34,806 bases of DNA from Pseudomonadota bacterium (GCA_021804485.1 JAJZHM010000009.1:1-34806), one strand, 5' to 3'. Shown: positions 8,974 through 19,812, numbered from the stretch's first letter. A program made the numbers and translations. The notes: generated by a model from the letters alone, not told the origin.

Positions 8974-10488
8974 ATGACCGTCATTAAGCGAGAAGATCTG
9001 GTGCAGAGTGTGGCAGATGCCCTGCAGTACATCTCCTATTATCACCCCCTGGATTTCATTCAGGCGGTTCACCGTGCTTACGAGGCTGAGGAAAGCCCGG
9101 CAGCGCGTGATGCCATGGCACAGATTCTGATTAACTCCCGCATGTGCGCAATGGGTCATCGTCCGATCTGCCAAGATACTGGTATTGTGACTGTTTTTCT
9201 CAAAATCGGTATGAATGTCCGTTTTGATTTTTCCTGTTCCATTGATGAGGTCATCAATGAGGGTGTTCGGCGTGCCTATCTTTTTCCGGACAATGTCCTG
9301 CGTGCATCGATCCTCATGGATCCCGCCGGAGCTCGCAAGAATACCCGAGATAATACCCCTGCCGTGATTCATCACCAATTGGTCCCGGGTGATCAGCTTG
9401 ATGTCACCGTTGCCGCCAAGGGGGGCGGTTCTGAAAACAAATCGAAAATGGTGATGCTTAATCCCTCTGATTCGATTGTTGACTGGGTTCTGAAAACCGT
9501 TCCAACCATGGGGGCGGGGTGGTGTCCACCGGGCATGTTGGGCATTGGTATTGGCGGAACAGCTGAAAAAGCGATGCTGCTGGCCAAGGAGTCATTGATG
9601 GATCCGGTGGACATCGATGAATTACGTCAGCGTGGTCCGTCGAACCGCATTGAGGAACTTCGTCTAGAACTGCATGAGAAGGTCAATGCCCTTGGTATCG
9701 GGGCCCAAGGATTGGGTGGATTGACCACAGTGGTTGATGTCAAGATCCTTGATTATCCGACCCATGCGGCATCCCTGCCGGTGGCGATGATTCCTAACTG
9801 TGCTGCTACCCGCCATGTTCACTTCCATCTGGATGGAACAGGCGTTGCCGAGTTGCCGGTCCCGCGTCTGGAGGACTGGCCGGAAGTCAGCTGGCAAACC
9901 GACCGGGCGCGAAGAATCAACCTCGATACAATCACAGCCGAGGAGGTACGGACCCTGAAATCCGGCGAGACCTTGCTGTTGTCTGGAACCTTGCTGACCG
10001 GGCGTGATGCCGCCCACAAACGTATGATTGACCTGTTGTCCCGGGGTGAACCCTTGCCAGTTGATTTGCATGGCAAGTTCATTTACTACGTTGGTCCGGT
10101 TGATCCAGTACGTGATGAAGTCGTTGGGCCTGCTGGTCCCACAACCGCTACCCGTATGGATAAATTCACCGAGACCATTCTGGCCCAGACGGGTCTGCTC
10201 GGTATGATCGGTAAGTCGGAACGGGGGCCAGTCGCCATCGAGGCCATCCGCCGTCATCAGGCAGTTTATCTTATGGCGGTGGGTGGTGCAGCCTATCTGG
10301 TCTCCAAAGCCATCCGCAAAGCCCGTGTGTTGGCCTTTGAAGATCTGGGTATGGAAGCCATATACGAGTTTGTGGTTGAGGATATGCCGGTGACGGTTGC
10401 GGTCGATAGTTCAGGCGAGTCGGTTCACTTGACAGCACCCAAGATATGGCAGGCTAAAATCGGTAAGATTCCACTTCAATCCAGCTAA
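8974..10488 (+). CDS. Class I (Fe-S, FumA/FumB-type) fumarate hydratase
   Basis: Fused alpha and beta domains; MCAMGHRPICQDTGIVTVFLKIG, MIPNCAATRHVHFHLDGTG, GKFIYYVGPVDPVRDEVVGPAGPTTATRMDKF. Confidence 0.93.
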   Translation: MTVIKREDLVQSVADALQYISYYHPLDFIQAVHRAYEAEESPAARDAMAQILINSRMCAMGHRPICQDTGIVTVFLKIGMNVRFDFSCSIDEVINEGVRRAYLFPDNVLRASILMDPAGARKNTRDNTPAVIHHQLVPGDQLDVTVAAKGGGSENKSKMVMLNPSDSIVDWVLKTVPTMGAGWCPPGMLGIGIGGTAEKAMLLAKESLMDPVDIDELRQRGPSNRIEELRLELHEKVNALGIGAQGLGGLTTVVDVKILDYPTHAASLPVAMIPNCAATRHVHFHLDGTGVAELPVPRLEDWPEVSWQTDRARRINLDTITAEEVRTLKSGETLLLSGTLLTGRDAAHKRMIDLLSRGEPLPVDLHGKFIYYVGPVDPVRDEVVGPAGPTTATRMDKFTETILAQTGLLGMIGKSERGPVAIEAIRRHQAVYLMAVGGAAYLVSKAIRKARVLAFEDLGMEAIYEFVVEDMPVTVAVDSSGESVHLTAPKIWQAKIGKIPLQSS

Positions 10489-10499
10489 TTTGTCCCCAA

Positions 10500-10529
10500 C
10501 GACAGGGATGCTCGCTAGCGCCCCTGTCG
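10500..10529 (+). terminator. Possible transcription terminator downstream of fumarase
   Basis: Inverted repeat cgacaggg…ccctgtcg (8 bp perfect stem) about 11 nt after the stop codon; weak downstream T-tract. Confidence 0.35.
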
Positions 10530-10885
10530 ACCTTGTTGATGCAATTTTCATTCGGGTGATTAGCGTCGTGTTGTTGCCCTGAGGTACCAGCAAGCCCAGA
10601 ATCAATTAAACCACAGATGCTCGAGGGGATGTGTTCCGCGCCCTGATGCTGGAATTGAAGCTGAATATCTTTTGGTGGACGCAGGGTTTGCAACCACGCA
10701 GGTTCTTATTATTGACGCAAAACCATTCGAAGAGGTTGGGGTCGGGCTCGGGCATGAGCTTTTTGCAGAAGCCATATGCGACGGCCCAAAGGGAAGGTGA
10801 AGACGAATAATCCCCTTCCTTTCAAAGGCCCAATTCATTTCAGGGGTTCCGTGCAAGTGGCAGTCGCAGACTGCGGGCGGGGAGG

Positions 10886-11332
10886 ATGTCAACAAAAACT
10901 GATACCACAAGATCATTGACAACTACTGAGGTGATTGCCCTGCCGACCTCCGTGTCGAAGATTGAGGGTGGCGCACAAGTCCTCACGCCGTTACGAACGC
11001 GTCACCGCGATATTTGGGACATCGCGTGGCTGTTGTCTCGTGGTGCCAAGATTGATCCAGCCATGGCCATAGCCAAGGTCGCCGACTACGGAATTAAAGA
11101 CTATCGTGCGCTGCTGGACAAGGCAGTCGATGAGATGCCGGCGCTTGTCGGCAGCGGGGACTTTGAGCGCCAGATGAAGCGCTTCGTGGCAGCCGGAACC
11201 CATGCCCGCCTGTTCCAAGCACAAGGGTGGGAGGCCCACTTCGTCGAGTCGGTCAACAGCCAGCTTGCCGAAGTAGCCAAAGCCTTGGACTTGGCGGCGG
11301 AGGAAGATACCAAGCTAAAGACTGCCAAGTGA
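10886..11332 (+). pseudogene. AbiEii-like nucleotidyltransferase, C-terminal part only (N-terminal catalytic domain missing)
   Basis: EVIALPTSVSKI…RTRHRDIWDIAWLLSRGAKIDPAMAIAKVADYGIKDYRALLDKAV resembles the C-terminal half of AbiEii-type proteins (R-x-RDIWD-x-x-WL). No GGTAL / DLDF motif in this ORF. Confidence 0.65.
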
Positions 11333-11902
11333 TATGGATCTTCCCGCTGACCCATATCTCGGCGTAATCGAATGCCACCCGCTCGGTGGCCTCGATGTTT
11401 TACTGCTAGGCAACAAATTTGATCTTAGAGTTTCTGCAGGATCACCATATTTAAAAATCAGTCGTCTGAAATTCCTGATCCATGTAAATGTGCTGCCATC
11501 TCCAGAACAGATGCGGATTTTTGTCACGGGACTTGGGGTCAAGAACAATGGCAGAAAATTTGGTTTCACCGAGTTGTAAGTGATCAGAAATAACGTTGTA
11601 CCTATGATTTTCGTTGACCGAAGTTTTACTGGGATATCTCCCTTACAACCGCAGATTAATAGTGCAGCATTGGCAACTGCACAGGAAGTTGAAAATATCG
11701 TGTAAGGCCGTTTGGTTTCTTAAACACATGCTGATGGATACAATGAAGCAACCGAAAAATCCCCCTGGGTGTTCCGTGTAATGCTTTGTTGTTGCTGTGT
11801 GAATTTCGGGAACTTCAGACCATATTCCGAGTCCTACGTGATAAGCGCGATGTGTTCGAAAAACACCCACGCTAAACCTGAATATAACCTGGAGTACACG
11901 TT

Positions 11903-12214
11903 ATGAACATTCGCAATACACTGATCGCTTTGCTGGTTATGAGTTCATTGACCGCTATCTCTGCAGAAGCTGCTGAGCCGGTTGCAGCAGCTCCGGTTGC
12001 ATCTTTGGCACAGGCCGCTGCTGCTAAACCGGCAGTCAAGCATGCACACGTAGTTGTCCGTCATCACCATGCCAAGGCCCGTCATGGCCGTATCGTTGGC
12101 AAGTCCCTGGCTGCTCGCAAGGCAGGATCGGCGAGCAGGGCTGGGGTAGGCAAAAAGGTTGTGATGGTCAAAAAGGGTGCTCTGAGCGCCAAGACTGAAG
12201 CCCGGAAATCCTGA
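11903..12214 (+). CDS. Small secreted His/Lys/Ala-rich basic protein (acid-shock/Asr-like composition)
   Basis: Signal peptide MNIRNTLIALLVMSSLTAISAEA followed by low-complexity Ala/Lys/His-rich tail (KHAHVVVRHHHAKARHGR). RBS ctggag upstream. Confidence 0.65.
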   Translation: MNIRNTLIALLVMSSLTAISAEAAEPVAAAPVASLAQAAAAKPAVKHAHVVVRHHHAKARHGRIVGKSLAARKAGSASRAGVGKKVVMVKKGALSAKTEARKS

Positions 12215-12266
12215 TGAAATCGGCCTGGCGGGCGATCAACCAAGATTGCCTGCCACTCTGTATTCC

Positions 12267-12695
12267 TTAGGGTGTTTTCAGGACAAAGAGCACATGTACA
12301 TCCGTAGTGACTTCCTGGACAGGGAGAAATCCGATAGCTGAGGCATTCTGCCGGACAGCCTGGAGCATAGCATGGGTGTCAGGCAGGATTCTTGGGGGTG
12401 TGGCCTGTCCTGAGAAAAGCAGTTGGGCCCAGTAACTGTTGATTTGGGCGAGTGGTTTGCCGGTAAGGGCGTGGTAAAATGCCTCCCTTAGGGGTTGTGT
12501 GCCGCGCAGGTCCATAGGCATGGGAATTTCATTGTTGGGAAGGGTCAGCAGCCGGCCGGTATAGATGTCCATGATTTCGGATCGTCCAAGCGCACCCAGC
12601 ACGCTGTGATTGCTGACCACGACCGCAACATCTGACCACACGTTTGGTGTGGTCAGTATCATCCCTGCCAGTAGTGAGCCAATCCAGCAACGCAT
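12267..12695 (-). CDS. PstS-like periplasmic phosphate-binding-domain protein (short)
   Basis: MRCWIGSLLAGMILTTPNVWSDVAVVVSNHSVLGALGRSEIMDIYTGRLLTLPNNEIPMPMDL…FYHALTGKPLAQINSYWAQLLFSGQATPPRIL…IGFLPV. Start reassigned to ATG 12695 (signal peptide, RBS agagga); the ORF-track extension overlaps the neighbouring gene. Confidence 0.75.
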   Translation of the reverse strand: MRCWIGSLLAGMILTTPNVWSDVAVVVSNHSVLGALGRSEIMDIYTGRLLTLPNNEIPMPMDLRGTQPLREAFYHALTGKPLAQINSYWAQLLFSGQATPPRILPDTHAMLQAVRQNASAIGFLPVQEVTTDVHVLFVLKTP

Positions 12696-12762
12696 TAGTC
12701 CTCTTTCCCCACCTGACAGAGTCCATGCGAACGAACCATGACCAAGGCCATGAATGCGTCCA

Positions 12763-14595
12763 TCAGAAACGATAATGCCCCTCAACAATGTTAGTATAGA
12801 TCTCTTCAGTGAGTTCGGTGTACGTGTGGGTGCCGGGCAAACAGACCAGCAATGGGTCTCCCTGAACTTTTGATGGTTCAAAACCCTCTTTTTTCAGGTT
12901 GACTTTCTGGTACTTGAAGGTTCCCGTTGTTTCCATCTTTTTCATGAGTCGCAGAAAAACCGGAACGGCAAACGGGGGCAGTTCCTTACGCAGGTATTCG
13001 TACAACATGGCATAGTCAATGTGGTGAATGCCTTCACGTGGGGTAATGGCAGCCATGCCGGCTCGGCCATTGGTTCCAGGAATTTCAACCCCATAAACGA
13101 CAGCATCGACCAACTGGCCAAATACTCCCATGATGTTTTCTACTTCGGTGGTAGAAACATTCTCGCCTTTCCAGCGGAAAGTGTCTCCGGTTCGATCGAC
13201 AAACTGGGCATGCCGGAAGCCGATATCCCTTAACAGATCGCCAGTGTTAAAGTAACGGTCGCCTTTGGCAAAGACATCGCGCAGGATGCAGGCTTCATTT
13301 TTGGCAGGATCGGTATAGCCATCAAAGGGCGTTTTGTCGGTGATTTCGGCAATCAGCAGTCCGGCCTCACCAGGCTGGACTTTACGCATGAACCCGTCCG
13401 GACCACGTGCTGGTTGTTCACTGTCCTTGTCATAGGCAACGATGCAGTAGGGCATGGGTGAAAAACCGACGGTATTGTCAAAATTGAAGATGTTGGTAAA
13501 GCCAACATTGCCTTCACTGGAAGCGTAAAGTTCCAGTACTTCTTCAATGCCGAAGCGCTGTTTGAACGGTTTCCAGATGCCGGGACGAAGTCCATTGCCA
13601 ATGATTTTACGTACCTTGTGCTCGCGGTCCATCTCACTGGCGGGCAGTTCCATCAGGTAGCGGCAGAGTTCACCAACGTAACCAAAACTGGTGGCATTGT
13701 AGCGGCGGATATCGTTCCAGAATTCACGGGCAGAGAATTTGCGCCGGATGGCAATGCCTGCTGATCCAGCAATACAGGAGCCCCAGCAGACGACCATGGC
13801 AGTAGCGTGGTACATCGGCATGGTGGTGTACAGCACATCATGCTTGCCAAAGCGGACGGTGGTTAATCCAAAAGCACCGTACGCTTTCATCCAGCGTCCA
13901 TGAGTGAAGATGGCAGCTTTGGGCAGACCCGTTGTTCCCGAGGTATAGACGTAGAAAAGTCCATCGTTGCGGTGTATGTGCTTTGAAGTTGCCGGATTGA
14001 AGACAGGCATGTGTTCAATGGCTGCTTGCAGGTTAATGGTACCCTCTGGCTCCTGACCAGGTTGCTCGTGGACATTCTGGTCGGCAAACCAGTAAACGGT
14101 ACCCTGTTCAATAGCCAGACTGGCATGAACTTCCCGGAATGGAGTTATCAGTTCATCACCAACGATGACCGCACGTGGTTTGACCAGATTGATCGAGTGC
14201 GTCAGAACCCGGTCACGCTGTGAGGTGTTCACCAGTGCTGCGACGACACCGATTTTGGCCAGACCAACAACGGTCGCTAGCAGCTCGGGACGATTTTCAA
14301 TGAATACGGCGACGACATCGCCCTTGGCGAAGCCTTGGGCAAGAAAATAATGGGCAATTCGGTTCGACCACTGGTTAAACTGGGTGTAGGTGTGGCGCTG
14401 ATCCTGATAGAGGACGGCCGCACCATGCGGATTGTGACGAGCTGCCTGTTCGATCGCCCATCCAAGGCCAACGGTTTTCTGCGGGTCGGTATCATTACTG
14501 ATGCGTAAGCCTTTCAGCATGGTGGGCAGGTGTGGAAGTATGCTGGTTGCTTTGCGTGCAACCTGGGCAAGCGTAATCACATCGTCATGGCTCAT
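12763..14595 (-). CDS. Long-chain acyl-CoA synthetase (AMP-binding, FATP/FadD-like)
   Basis: YVYTSGTTGLPKAAIFTHGRW AMP-binding motif, YASSEGNVGFTN, GDLLRDIGFRHAQFVDRTGDTFRWKGENVSTTEVENI, C-terminal Lys region. Confidence 0.92.
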   Translation of the reverse strand: MSHDDVITLAQVARKATSILPHLPTMLKGLRISNDTDPQKTVGLGWAIEQAARHNPHGAAVLYQDQRHTYTQFNQWSNRIAHYFLAQGFAKGDVVAVFIENRPELLATVVGLAKIGVVAALVNTSQRDRVLTHSINLVKPRAVIVGDELITPFREVHASLAIEQGTVYWFADQNVHEQPGQEPEGTINLQAAIEHMPVFNPATSKHIHRNDGLFYVYTSGTTGLPKAAIFTHGRWMKAYGAFGLTTVRFGKHDVLYTTMPMYHATAMVVCWGSCIAGSAGIAIRRKFSAREFWNDIRRYNATSFGYVGELCRYLMELPASEMDREHKVRKIIGNGLRPGIWKPFKQRFGIEEVLELYASSEGNVGFTNIFNFDNTVGFSPMPYCIVAYDKDSEQPARGPDGFMRKVQPGEAGLLIAEITDKTPFDGYTDPAKNEACILRDVFAKGDRYFNTGDLLRDIGFRHAQFVDRTGDTFRWKGENVSTTEVENIMGVFGQLVDAVVYGVEIPGTNGRAGMAAITPREGIHHIDYAMLYEYLRKELPPFAVPVFLRLMKKMETTGTFKYQKVNLKKEGFEPSKVQGDPLLVCLPGTHTYTELTEEIYTNIVEGHYRF

Positions 14596-15209
14596 GGCGA
14601 TCCTCGTTGGTTATGGGGCGTAACAGAGAGTCCGGTTGTGCTCGACAGGTCTTTTATGACTGATCTCAGCACAATTGAAGACAAAAAAAGTCCTTGGCGC
14701 TGCTGTTCGCCCATGGGCATCAGATCGTACTTGAAGGCTTGGAGTCGTTGCATGCGCGTTAGTATAGTTTGCTCCATAGGCAATGACAACGATATTTGAC
14801 CCAGCGTACCAGTTCTGGAATATGTGGTGGAATATCCGCATGAGGGGTGCGAGACCCGAAAAAGATTCAGAGAACCGGTTTTTCTAATTTTTGTAACATT
14901 ACCAATCTGACTCAGAGAGTTACTTGTCATCCGGCTTGTGCGGCGCGAGGAATGTTTCCAGTTCGTTCAGGGCTGGTGGTCTCAGGACAAACCTTGGTTC
15001 TGATTAGGGCTTGTGGCAAAAGCGGGCGATGTCTGTTCTGGTATGAAAATGTAGTGAAGATTGCCTTCCTTCTTGCACTCGATCAATTTTTTTTTACTGA
15101 ACCGGTCTATACTGTCGCTGTCTGAGGGGTGCGGCATAGCTCCTCGTGTTCTGCTGTTTTTTGCACATCCATCATCGTTACAAACGTTTAACCAGGGAGT
15201 ACCAAACTA

Positions 15210-16469
15210 ATGGGATACCAAAAGATCAAGGTGCCGGCAGATGGTGACAAAATTACCGTCAATGCTGACCTGTCCCTTAATGTGCCACATTTTCCGATCA
15301 TTCCCTATATTGAGGGGGATGGTATTGGTGTTGATATTTCGCCGGTCATGATCAAGGTGGTTAATGCTGCCATTCAAAAGGCTTACCGCAGTCAGCGGGC
15401 CATCTCGTGGATGGAAGTCTACTGTGGTGAGAAAGCGACCCGGGTCTACGGGCCGAATGTGTGGTTGCCGGAGGAGACTCTGGAAGTTCTGCGTGAGTTC
15501 GTCATAAGCATCAAGGGTCCTTTGACCACTCCGGTCGGTGGCGGCATGCGTTCCCTTAATGTTGCTCTGCGTCAGGAACTGGATCTGTATGTCTGTATGC
15601 GTCCGGTTCGCTGGTTTAATGGTGTCCCTAGTCCGGTTCAGCATCCGGAACTGACCGACATGGTCATTTTTCGTGAAAACTCGGAAGACATCTATGCGGG
15701 TATCGAGTGGAAGGCGGATAGTCCTGAAGCGCTGAAGATCATTAAATTTTTGCGTGAAGAAATGGGCGTCGTCAAAATTCGCTTCCCGGAAAACTGCGGG
15801 ATTGGAATCAAGCCTGTTTCCAAAGAAGGAACACAACGTCTGGTTCGCAAAGCGATTCAGTATGCCATTGATAACGACAAATCATCGGTGACCCTGGTAC
15901 ACAAGGGTAATATCATGAAGTACACCGAAGGGGCTTTCCGGGATTGGGGCTATGAACTGGCTCATGAGCGCTATGGTGCCGAGTTGATTGATGGTGGGCC
16001 CTGGATGCAGATGAAAAACCCGAAAAGTGGCAAGCCGATTGTCATCAAGGATGTGATTGCTGATGCCTTCCTGCAGCAGATTCTGATGCGTCCTGCCGAG
16101 TATTCAGTGATTGCGACGCTCAATCTGAATGGAGATTATATTTCCGATGCGCTTGCTGCTGAGGTGGGTGGAATCGGGATTGCTCCGGGTGCCAATATTG
16201 GTGGTTCGGTAGCCATGTTTGAGGCAACACATGGAACCGCTCCAAAATATGCGGGTATGGACAAGGTTAATCCAGGATCGATCATTCTTTCAGCTGAAAT
16301 GATGCTGCGTCATATGGGATGGGCTGAAGCCGCTGATCTCATCATCAAGGGTATGAGTGGTGCCATTGATGCCAAGACGGTGACTTATGACTTCGAGCGT
16401 CTGATGCCGGACGCAACCCTAATGAGTTGCTCCGAGTTTGGTAATGCCATCATCCAGCACATGGATTGA
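15210..16469 (+). CDS. icd: NADP-dependent isocitrate dehydrogenase
   Basis: [101 protein letters not shown]. Confidence 0.97.
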   Translation: MGYQKIKVPADGDKITVNADLSLNVPHFPIIPYIEGDGIGVDISPVMIKVVNAAIQKAYRSQRAISWMEVYCGEKATRVYGPNVWLPEETLEVLREFVISIKGPLTTPVGGGMRSLNVALRQELDLYVCMRPVRWFNGVPSPVQHPELTDMVIFRENSEDIYAGIEWKADSPEALKIIKFLREEMGVVKIRFPENCGIGIKPVSKEGTQRLVRKAIQYAIDNDKSSVTLVHKGNIMKYTEGAFRDWGYELAHERYGAELIDGGPWMQMKNPKSGKPIVIKDVIADAFLQQILMRPAEYSVIATLNLNGDYISDALAAEVGGIGIAPGANIGGSVAMFEATHGTAPKYAGMDKVNPGSIILSAEMMLRHMGWAEAADLIIKGMSGAIDAKTVTYDFERLMPDATLMSCSEFGNAIIQHMD

Positions 16470-16481
16470 TCTGTCTGGCCG

Positions 16482-16515
16482 CTGTGCCGAACCAGCTTAA
16501 GCTGGTTCGGCACAG
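16482..16515. terminator. 34-bp perfect palindrome between/overlapping convergent icd and csp; probable bidirectional terminator
   Basis: ctgtgccgaaccagctt|aagctggttcggcacag: each 17-nt arm is the exact reverse complement of the other. It overlaps the last codons and stop of the csp gene. Confidence 0.6.
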
Positions 16516-16754
16516 GCTTGCGCTTCTTCGGGTTCGCCCCTGGCCTCAAGTGCAAGCAAGGAGATGCTGGTTGCATGCAACCCGTGATCCTTGTGAGTGA
16601 TCTCGAAACGTACCCTCTGGCCTGCTTTCAGACTTCGGTATCCCTCCATCTGAATGTAGGAATAATGTACAAAAAGATCGTCGTCGCAATGGTCGGCGCG
16701 AACAAATCCATAACCTTTGGTGTTGTTGAACCACTTGACAGTGCCGGTCATCAT
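16497..16754 (-). CDS. Cold-shock-domain protein (CspD-like)
   Basis: MTGTVKWFNNTKGYGFVRADHCDDDLFVHYSYIQMEGYRSLKAGQRVRFEI: CSD with RNP1/RNP2. Strong RBS aaggagg. Position next to clpS-clpA is typical of cspD. Confidence 0.9.
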   Translation of the reverse strand: MMTGTVKWFNNTKGYGFVRADHCDDDLFVHYSYIQMEGYRSLKAGQRVRFEITHKDHGLHATSISLLALEARGEPEEAQACAEPA

Positions 16755-16978
16755 GATTTGAATCCTCCTTGTTTCGTCCTGCCGGGTTCGGCCCTCGCTG
16801 CCCGGTTGACTTTATGGTATATATTTTTTGTTGTGTTGCCTGTCTTAATACAGAATTATGACAGTGCGAGCAGAACGATGTGGCATTGCAATCCTGCTGT
16901 CAAGCCCCCATCTGATAGATGACGGCAGAATTAATATGTGGATGGGCCACGGGCAAATGTATTGAACGAGTAGGCGGC

Positions 16979-17359
16979 ATGAGAAAATTCCACAATTCTG
17001 AGCTAGTATGGATAGATCAACAGAATGTTGTTGTCGCAGCACAGACAACTCCTCAAGAGGGTGAAGAAGGAGATGTGCTGACGGCCCAGCAGAGTCCTCA
17101 GTTGGCACCACCGCCGATGTACCGGGTTGTGGTCCTGAATGATGATTATACGCCCATGGAGTTTGTTGTTGAGATTTTGACTCTTTTCTTTGGGTTGAGC
17201 GAGGAACAAGCAACCCAGGTGATGATGCAGGTTCATGTTCAGGGAAGGGCATCCGTGGGGTGGTATACCCGCGATGTCGCAGAAACCAAGGCCATGCAGG
17301 TGATTGAATATGCCCAAAAAAACCAGCACCCACTTATGTGTCGTGTTGAACGGGCCTGA
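16979..17359 (+). CDS. clpS: ATP-dependent Clp protease adaptor ClpS
   Basis: PPPMYRVVVLNDDYTPMEFVVEILTLFFGLSEEQATQVMMQVHVQGRASVGWYTRDVAETK. ATG at 16979 preferred; the ORF track extends to 16919. Confidence 0.94.
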   Translation: MRKFHNSELVWIDQQNVVVAAQTTPQEGEEGDVLTAQQSPQLAPPPMYRVVVLNDDYTPMEFVVEILTLFFGLSEEQATQVMMQVHVQGRASVGWYTRDVAETKAMQVIEYAQKNQHPLMCRVERA

Positions 17360-17375
17360 ATGAGGTAACGCGAAC

Positions 17376-19643
17376 ATGCTGAGCAAGGATCTTGAAGTTA
17401 CCCTGAACTATGCGTTCCGCGAGGCACGTACCAAGCGGCACGAGTTCATGACGGTGGAACATTTGTTACTGGCTTTGCTGGATAATGATTCAGCTTTGCG
17501 GGTTCTGAAAGCGTGTGGTGCAGAACTTAATGCGTTGCGTCGCGATCTCAGTCATTTTATCGACGAGACGACGCCGCTGATTCCAATGCATGACCCCAAT
17601 AAGGAAACCCAGCCTACGCTCGGTTTTCAGCGGGTTTTGCAGCGTGCTGTTTTCCATGTACAGTCCTCGGGCAAAAAGGAAGTCAATGGCGCCAATGTAC
17701 TGGTGGCTATTTTTTCCGAGCAGGAGTCCCAGGCGGTCTATCTCCTGAAGCATCAGACCATTAGCCGCATTGATGTGGTCAACTACATCTCGCATGGTAT
17801 TGCCAAGGTCAATGATCCGGCTCAGCAGGAACAGCAGCAGGATTCGGTTGAAGAGGAGACGACGTCGGAGCCGCAGGGTAATAGCCCGCTGGAAGCCTAC
17901 ACCACCAATCTTAATGAGCAGGCTCGTCAGGGGCGTATTGACCCGCTGGTTGGTCGTGAAGACGAAGTTGAGCGCGCCATTCAAGTTTTGTGTCGTCGCC
18001 GCAAGAACAATCCCTTGCTGGTTGGCGAACCAGGTGTGGGTAAGACGGCTATTGCTGAAGGTCTGGCGTTACTGATTATCGATGGTAAGGTGCCTGAGGC
18101 TATTGCCCAGTCCACTGTTTATGCCCTGGATCTCGGCGCCTTACTGGCCGGCACCAAATACCGTGGAGATTTTGAAAAGCGGCTCAAGGCACTTCTGGCA
18201 GAACTGCGCAAGCAGGATGGTGCAATTCTGTTTATTGATGAGATTCATACCATCATCGGAGCTGGTGCTGCATCTGGCGGAGTCATGGATGCCTCCAACC
18301 TGATCAAGCCGCTGCTGGCCTCGGGTACGCTGAAATGTATGGGTTCAACGACTTACCAGGAATACCGGGGTATCTTTGAAAAGGACCGGGCTCTGGCACG
18401 TCGTTTCCAGAAAATTGATATCAAGGAACCGACCGTTGAGCAGACCTACCATATTCTTAAGGGTCTCAAGTCGCGCTTTGAAGAGCACCATGGGGTTCGT
18501 TATGCGGACAAGGCATTACAAGTGGCTGCAGAGTTGGCTGAACGCTATATCAACGAACGCTTTCTTCCCGACAAGGCCATTGATGTGATTGATGAGGCGG
18601 GTGCCTATCAGCGTCTACAGGTTCCCAGTCAGCGCAAGAAAATCATTGGGGTGGCTGAAATCGAGGAAGTGGTGGCAAAAATTGCCCGTATACCGCCAAA
18701 ATCCGTATCGGCAGACGATAAGGAGGTATTGCGTAACCTTGAGCGAGACCTGCGGATGACGGTGTTCGGTCAGGATGAGGCCATCACGGTGCTGTCTTCA
18801 GCCATCAAGCTGTCGCGCGCCGGCCTCAAGTCGCCGGAGAAGCCGATTGGCTGTTTTCTGTTTGCCGGTCCTACGGGGGTTGGTAAGACAGAGGTTACCC
18901 GGCAGTTGGCTAAGTCGCTTGGTCTTGAACTGCTGCGCTTTGATATGTCGGAATATATGGAACGACATACCGTATCACGTCTGATTGGTGCACCTCCGGG
19001 TTATGTTGGTTTTGATCAGGGCGGGCTGATGACGGAAGCGGTCAACAAGCATCCTCATTGTGTTCTGTTGATGGATGAGATCGAAAAGGCTCATCCGGAT
19101 GTGTTTAACCTGCTGTTGCAGGTGATGGATCATGGCACGCTGACCGACAATAATGGTCGCAAGACCGATTTTCGCAATGTCATTCTGGTGATGACCACCA
19201 ATGCGGGTGCGGAGGCTCTGGCGCATAAATCCATGGGATTCATGCAGCAGGATCACAGTTCAGATGCCATGGAAACCCTGCGCAAGTTCTTCTCGCCCGA
19301 GTTCCGCAACCGACTGGATGCGGTGATTCAGTTTGCTGCGCTCAGCCAGAAGGTGATCGAGAGTGTGGTCGACAAGTTCCTTGTTGAGTTGCAGGCGCAG
19401 CTGGATGACAAGCATGTCATCATTGACGTTGATGAAGATGCCCGTACTTGGCTGGCACATAAGGGGTATGATCGGAACATGGGTGCCCGACCCATGGCAC
19501 GGCTTATTCAGGAAGAACTGAAGAAAACGCTGGCCGAGAAAATCCTCTTTGGTGAACTGGCGGACCACGGTGGCCGGGTCCATGTGACGGTTGAAAACGA
19601 CCATCTGCATCTGGATGTTGAAGAAACCGAAGCAGTGAGCTGA
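17376..19643 (+). CDS. clpA: ATP-dependent Clp protease ATP-binding subunit ClpA
   Basis: Clp_N repeats, two AAA+ modules ([26 protein letters not shown]), [16 protein letters not shown], follows clpS. Confidence 0.97.
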   Translation: MLSKDLEVTLNYAFREARTKRHEFMTVEHLLLALLDNDSALRVLKACGAELNALRRDLSHFIDETTPLIPMHDPNKETQPTLGFQRVLQRAVFHVQSSGKKEVNGANVLVAIFSEQESQAVYLLKHQTISRIDVVNYISHGIAKVNDPAQQEQQQDSVEEETTSEPQGNSPLEAYTTNLNEQARQGRIDPLVGREDEVERAIQVLCRRRKNNPLLVGEPGVGKTAIAEGLALLIIDGKVPEAIAQSTVYALDLGALLAGTKYRGDFEKRLKALLAELRKQDGAILFIDEIHTIIGAGAASGGVMDASNLIKPLLASGTLKCMGSTTYQEYRGIFEKDRALARRFQKIDIKEPTVEQTYHILKGLKSRFEEHHGVRYADKALQVAAELAERYINERFLPDKAIDVIDEAGAYQRLQVPSQRKKIIGVAEIEEVVAKIARIPPKSVSADDKEVLRNLERDLRMTVFGQDEAITVLSSAIKLSRAGLKSPEKPIGCFLFAGPTGVGKTEVTRQLAKSLGLELLRFDMSEYMERHTVSRLIGAPPGYVGFDQGGLMTEAVNKHPHCVLLMDEIEKAHPDVFNLLLQVMDHGTLTDNNGRKTDFRNVILVMTTNAGAEALAHKSMGFMQQDHSSDAMETLRKFFSPEFRNRLDAVIQFAALSQKVIESVVDKFLVELQAQLDDKHVIIDVDEDARTWLAHKGYDRNMGARPMARLIQEELKKTLAEKILFGELADHGGRVHVTVENDHLHLDVEETEAVS

Positions 19644-19653
19644 ACCTTTCGGC

Positions 19654-19684
19654 GTACCCGGGATCAGGTGATGATCCCGGGTAC
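19654..19684 (+). terminator. Strong stem-loop between clpA and flhA
   Basis: gtacccgggatca-ggtga-tgatcccgggtac: perfect 13-bp stem, 5-nt loop, 10 nt after the clpA stop codon. No immediate U-tract. Confidence 0.6.
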
Positions 19685-19812
19685 TGCCCGACCATCCTTT
19701 TACGTACTTTTTAAATCCTTGTTCCTCTTTTAAATTCTGATTCGCTCCAAAATGTCTGTTGAGCATCATTCTTGCATAGCCTTGGATAATGCTGGCTGAC
19801 TGGAGAGGGTGC

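Noticed and set aside
11334-11579. 81-aa plus-strand ORF after the AbiEii-like fragment
   Set aside because: No recognisable motif and lies in a degenerate patch; insufficient support to call a gene.
14847-15125. 92-aa ORF in the intergenic region upstream of icd
   Set aside because: No good RBS or known motif; more likely the icd upstream regulatory region.
19755-19780. Possible sigma-54 promoter upstream of flhA (ttgagcatcattcttgcat)
   Set aside because: The GG is degenerate (GA) and the spacing to the GC element is off by one from the -24/-12 consensus; not claimed.
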